Below are positions 6,132-6,897 of a stretch of DNA of 6,897 nucleotides, piece by piece. Every line of letters begins with the position of its first letter. The first letter of the stretch is position 1. The notes under the pieces were generated by a model. It was not told the DNA's origin and made no database searches. It was given only the letters and a program-made list of their open reading frames with translations. Origin of the DNA: Candidatus Thorarchaeota archaeon (lineage in GTDB: Archaea; Asgardarchaeota; Thorarchaeia; Thorarchaeales; Thorarchaeaceae); contig CP070658.1 of the NCBI GenBank assembly GCA_020355105.1, positions 2,256,697 through 2,263,593 on the forward strand, in the 5' to 3' direction. Made by a program: the position numbers and the translations under genes.

Positions 6132-6481
6132 GAGGCCCCAGAACCTAGCATCCACTCTTCTAAATCCCTGCAACTTACCGGAGAGTCGGGTTGACGAACA
6201 CCACATCTGCTTATTCTTAGACAATGAAAGCAGGGACACCCATCCATGTCGGACAGGTTTCCGGGCTCAGCATCGCCGCTTATCTCCGCTCTAATGATGT
6301 ATCTCTCTTCTTTGAGTTCTTGTTTTTGCACTTCAATGAGCCCCTGAGATTTCAGTCGCTTTATGCTCTTGACCAGTTTTCTTGAATCAATGCCAAGTCC
6401 AGTCGTCAACTCATCGATGATTAGACCGCTTTCACCAACGGCTCGGAGAGCCTCCAGAATCCGATCCGAATCATCTTTCAT
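6128..6481 (-). CDS. TFE-beta / RPC39-like transcription factor: winged helix plus four-cysteine Fe-S motif
   Basis: A 117-residue protein in two parts. Residues about 5-65 read as a winged helix-turn-helix (DRILEALRAVGESGL, then LTTGLGIDSRKLVKSIKRL and a wing ending in YIIRAEI). After an acidic linker, the C-terminus has C84-x2-C87-x5-C93-x10-C104-x5-W110. This spacing, including the Trp, equals that remembered for the 4Fe-4S site of RNA polymerase III subunit RPC39/RPC34, whose archaeal relative is TFE-beta, the partner of TFE-alpha in opening promoter DNA. An extra cysteine, C82, precedes the motif. The assignment is from spacing and architecture, not a search; an unrelated winged-helix protein with a metal site is the alternative. 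The ATG at 6481 has a weak AGGTC motif 6 nt upstream and a TATA box about 55 nt upstream. The gene lies 110 nt downstream of gar1 on the same strand. Confidence 0.82.
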   Translation of the reverse strand: MKDDSDRILEALRAVGESGLIIDELTTGLGIDSRKLVKSIKRLKSQGLIEVQKQELKEERYIIRAEISGDAEPGNLSDMDGCPCFHCLRISRCGVRQPDSPVSCRDLEEWMLGSGAS

Positions 6482-6532
6482 CTAAATGACCTTTGACTAA
6501 TACATGGCAACATCGAACATTCAGCACGGATT

Positions 6533-6540
6533 GATATTTA
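6533..6540 (-). promoter_or_regulatory. TATA box for the TFE-beta-like gene
   Basis: TAAATATC on the minus strand (6540..6533), preceded by CCGAAATC, lies in the 110-nt gap after gar1. A start site about 25 nt downstream, near 6511, would leave a leader of about 30 nt. This suggests independent transcription of the factor, though read-through from gar1 is not excluded. Confidence 0.5.
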
Positions 6541-6591
6541 GATTTCGGAAGCTGCTACTCATTAGCGGCGAGTGATGTACAGAAGTGGACA

Positions 6592-6834
6592 TCATCTTTG
6601 GCGTTTGTAGAGGTATAGCATCTGACCAACAAGCTTTGGGATATCATCCTTGACGATGGGTTTCACCGAAACGTAGGGGTTGTTCACAGGGCCGAACACA
6701 TCAGTAATCGTGCCCACCTTCTCGGCCTTTTTGTCCATGACGACTGAGCGTTCACCGATGGGAGGTGTCTTGTCCGTCCTTACAATCAAGAACCCCCTCT
6801 TTGACACGTGAAGCACCTTGCCGAGTCGCTTCAT
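6592..6834 (-). CDS. gar1: H/ACA ribonucleoprotein protein Gar1
   Basis: A small beta-barrel protein of 80 residues, the usual size of archaeal Gar1. It binds the Cbf5 pseudouridine synthase and assists loading and release of substrate RNA in H/ACA guide complexes that isomerise uridines in rRNA. The family pattern is clear: GKVLHVSKRGFLIVRT (5-20), PPIGERSVVMDKKAEKVG (24-41), the signature VFGPVNNPYVSVKP (46-59) and a closing LVGQMLYLY (68-76). The tail KRQR is basic, but there are no glycine-arginine repeats as in eukaryotic Gar1. The ATG at 6834 is 6 nt after a perfect GGAGGT. The upstream neighbour ends in a lysine-rich tail, likely SRP19. Confidence 0.96.
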   Translation of the reverse strand: MKRLGKVLHVSKRGFLIVRTDKTPPIGERSVVMDKKAEKVGTITDVFGPVNNPYVSVKPIVKDDIPKLVGQMLYLYKRQR

Positions 6835-6840
6835 TCATTG

Positions 6841-6846
6841 ACCTCC
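6841..6846 (-). promoter_or_regulatory. Strong Shine-Dalgarno motif for gar1
   Basis: GGAGGT on the minus strand, 6 nt before the gar1 ATG, is the strongest ribosome-binding motif in the window and fixes the gar1 start at 6834. It contrasts with trm1, which has none, so this genome mixes both initiation modes. Confidence 0.75.
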
Positions 6847-6860
6847 CAAAAGCCCTTCAA

Positions 6861-6897
6861 TCACCGCTTCTTCTTCTTTTTCTTCTTGCTCTTCTTC
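6861..6897 (-). CDS. C-terminal end of an upstream gene with a lysine-rich tail, probably SRP19
   Basis: Only 11 codons are visible, reading KKSKKKKKKKR then TGA at 6863..6861. Archaeal SRP19, the SRP subunit that binds 7S RNA, often ends in such a tail and is often found just upstream of gar1. This is an inference from tail and position only. The run is purine-rich and low in complexity, so another frame is also open: an acidic reading (EEEQEEKEEE, then AVIEGLLGGQ) that would stop at 6835, right against the gar1 ATG. The basic reading is preferred because it leaves the gar1 ribosome-binding site outside the gene. Confidence 0.45.
   Translation of the reverse strand, partial: KKSKKKKKKKR

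Noticed and set aside
6576..6600. C-box-like ATGATGT on the minus strand at the end of gar1, considered as a C/D-box guide RNA
   Set aside because: No matching D box (CTGA) or C'/D' pair at suitable spacing was found, and the motif overlaps the gar1 stop codon.
6841..6897. Purine-rich run at the right edge considered as a repeat or CRISPR-like element
   Set aside because: It is explained as AAG/AAA lysine codons of a gene C-terminus; there is no repeat-spacer pattern. No CRISPR array, insertion sequence or attachment site was seen anywhere in the window.

Overview
The window is archaeal. It carries Gar1 (H/ACA RNP), a TFE-beta/RPC39-type transcription factor, archaeal-type Trm1, a K+-independent membrane pyrophosphatase, Shine-Dalgarno motifs mixed with apparently leaderless starts, several TTTA-type TATA boxes, and a tRNA gene with a bulge-helix-bulge type intron. 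Base composition is roughly balanced. The gene set would fit an Asgard/Thorarchaeota-like or other mesophilic archaeal lineage, but no feature fixes the phylum.

Layout, left to right. 1-233 (minus): the 5' part of a small membrane protein running off the left edge, whose two halves lie in different frames joined at a CTT TGA. 342-448 (minus): a tRNA-Ile(GAT) interrupted by a 29-nt intron in its T-loop; a 60-codon open frame across the same bases is almost certainly spurious. 511-1401 and 1414-3549 (minus): a xylose-isomerase-like TIM-barrel protein (possibly CbiR-like) sits 12 nt behind hppA, a proton-pumping pyrophosphatase, in a likely operon driven by a good TATA box at 3630-3639. 3649-4137 (minus): a cyclophilin with a TTG start. 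4138-4300: a divergent intergenic region with no gene recognised. 4301-5509 and 5514-6131 (plus): a two-gene RNA methylation operon, trm1 (tRNA G26 dimethyltransferase) and rlmE/ftsJ (rRNA 2'-O-methyltransferase). These converge, with overlapping stop codons, on 6128-6481 (minus), a compact winged-helix protein with a four-cysteine motif matching the RPC39/TFE-beta iron-sulfur site. 6592-6834 (minus) is gar1. Upstream of it, at the right edge, is the lysine-rich C-terminus of another gene, probably srp19.

The right half is an information-processing neighbourhood: RNA modification (Trm1, RlmE, Gar1), transcription initiation (TFE-beta) and probably SRP. The left half is energy and metabolism (pyrophosphatase, TIM-barrel enzyme) plus the tRNA. 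The most notable items are the T-loop tRNA intron, the exact RPC39-type cysteine spacing in a 117-residue protein, and the CTT TGA frame change at the left edge.
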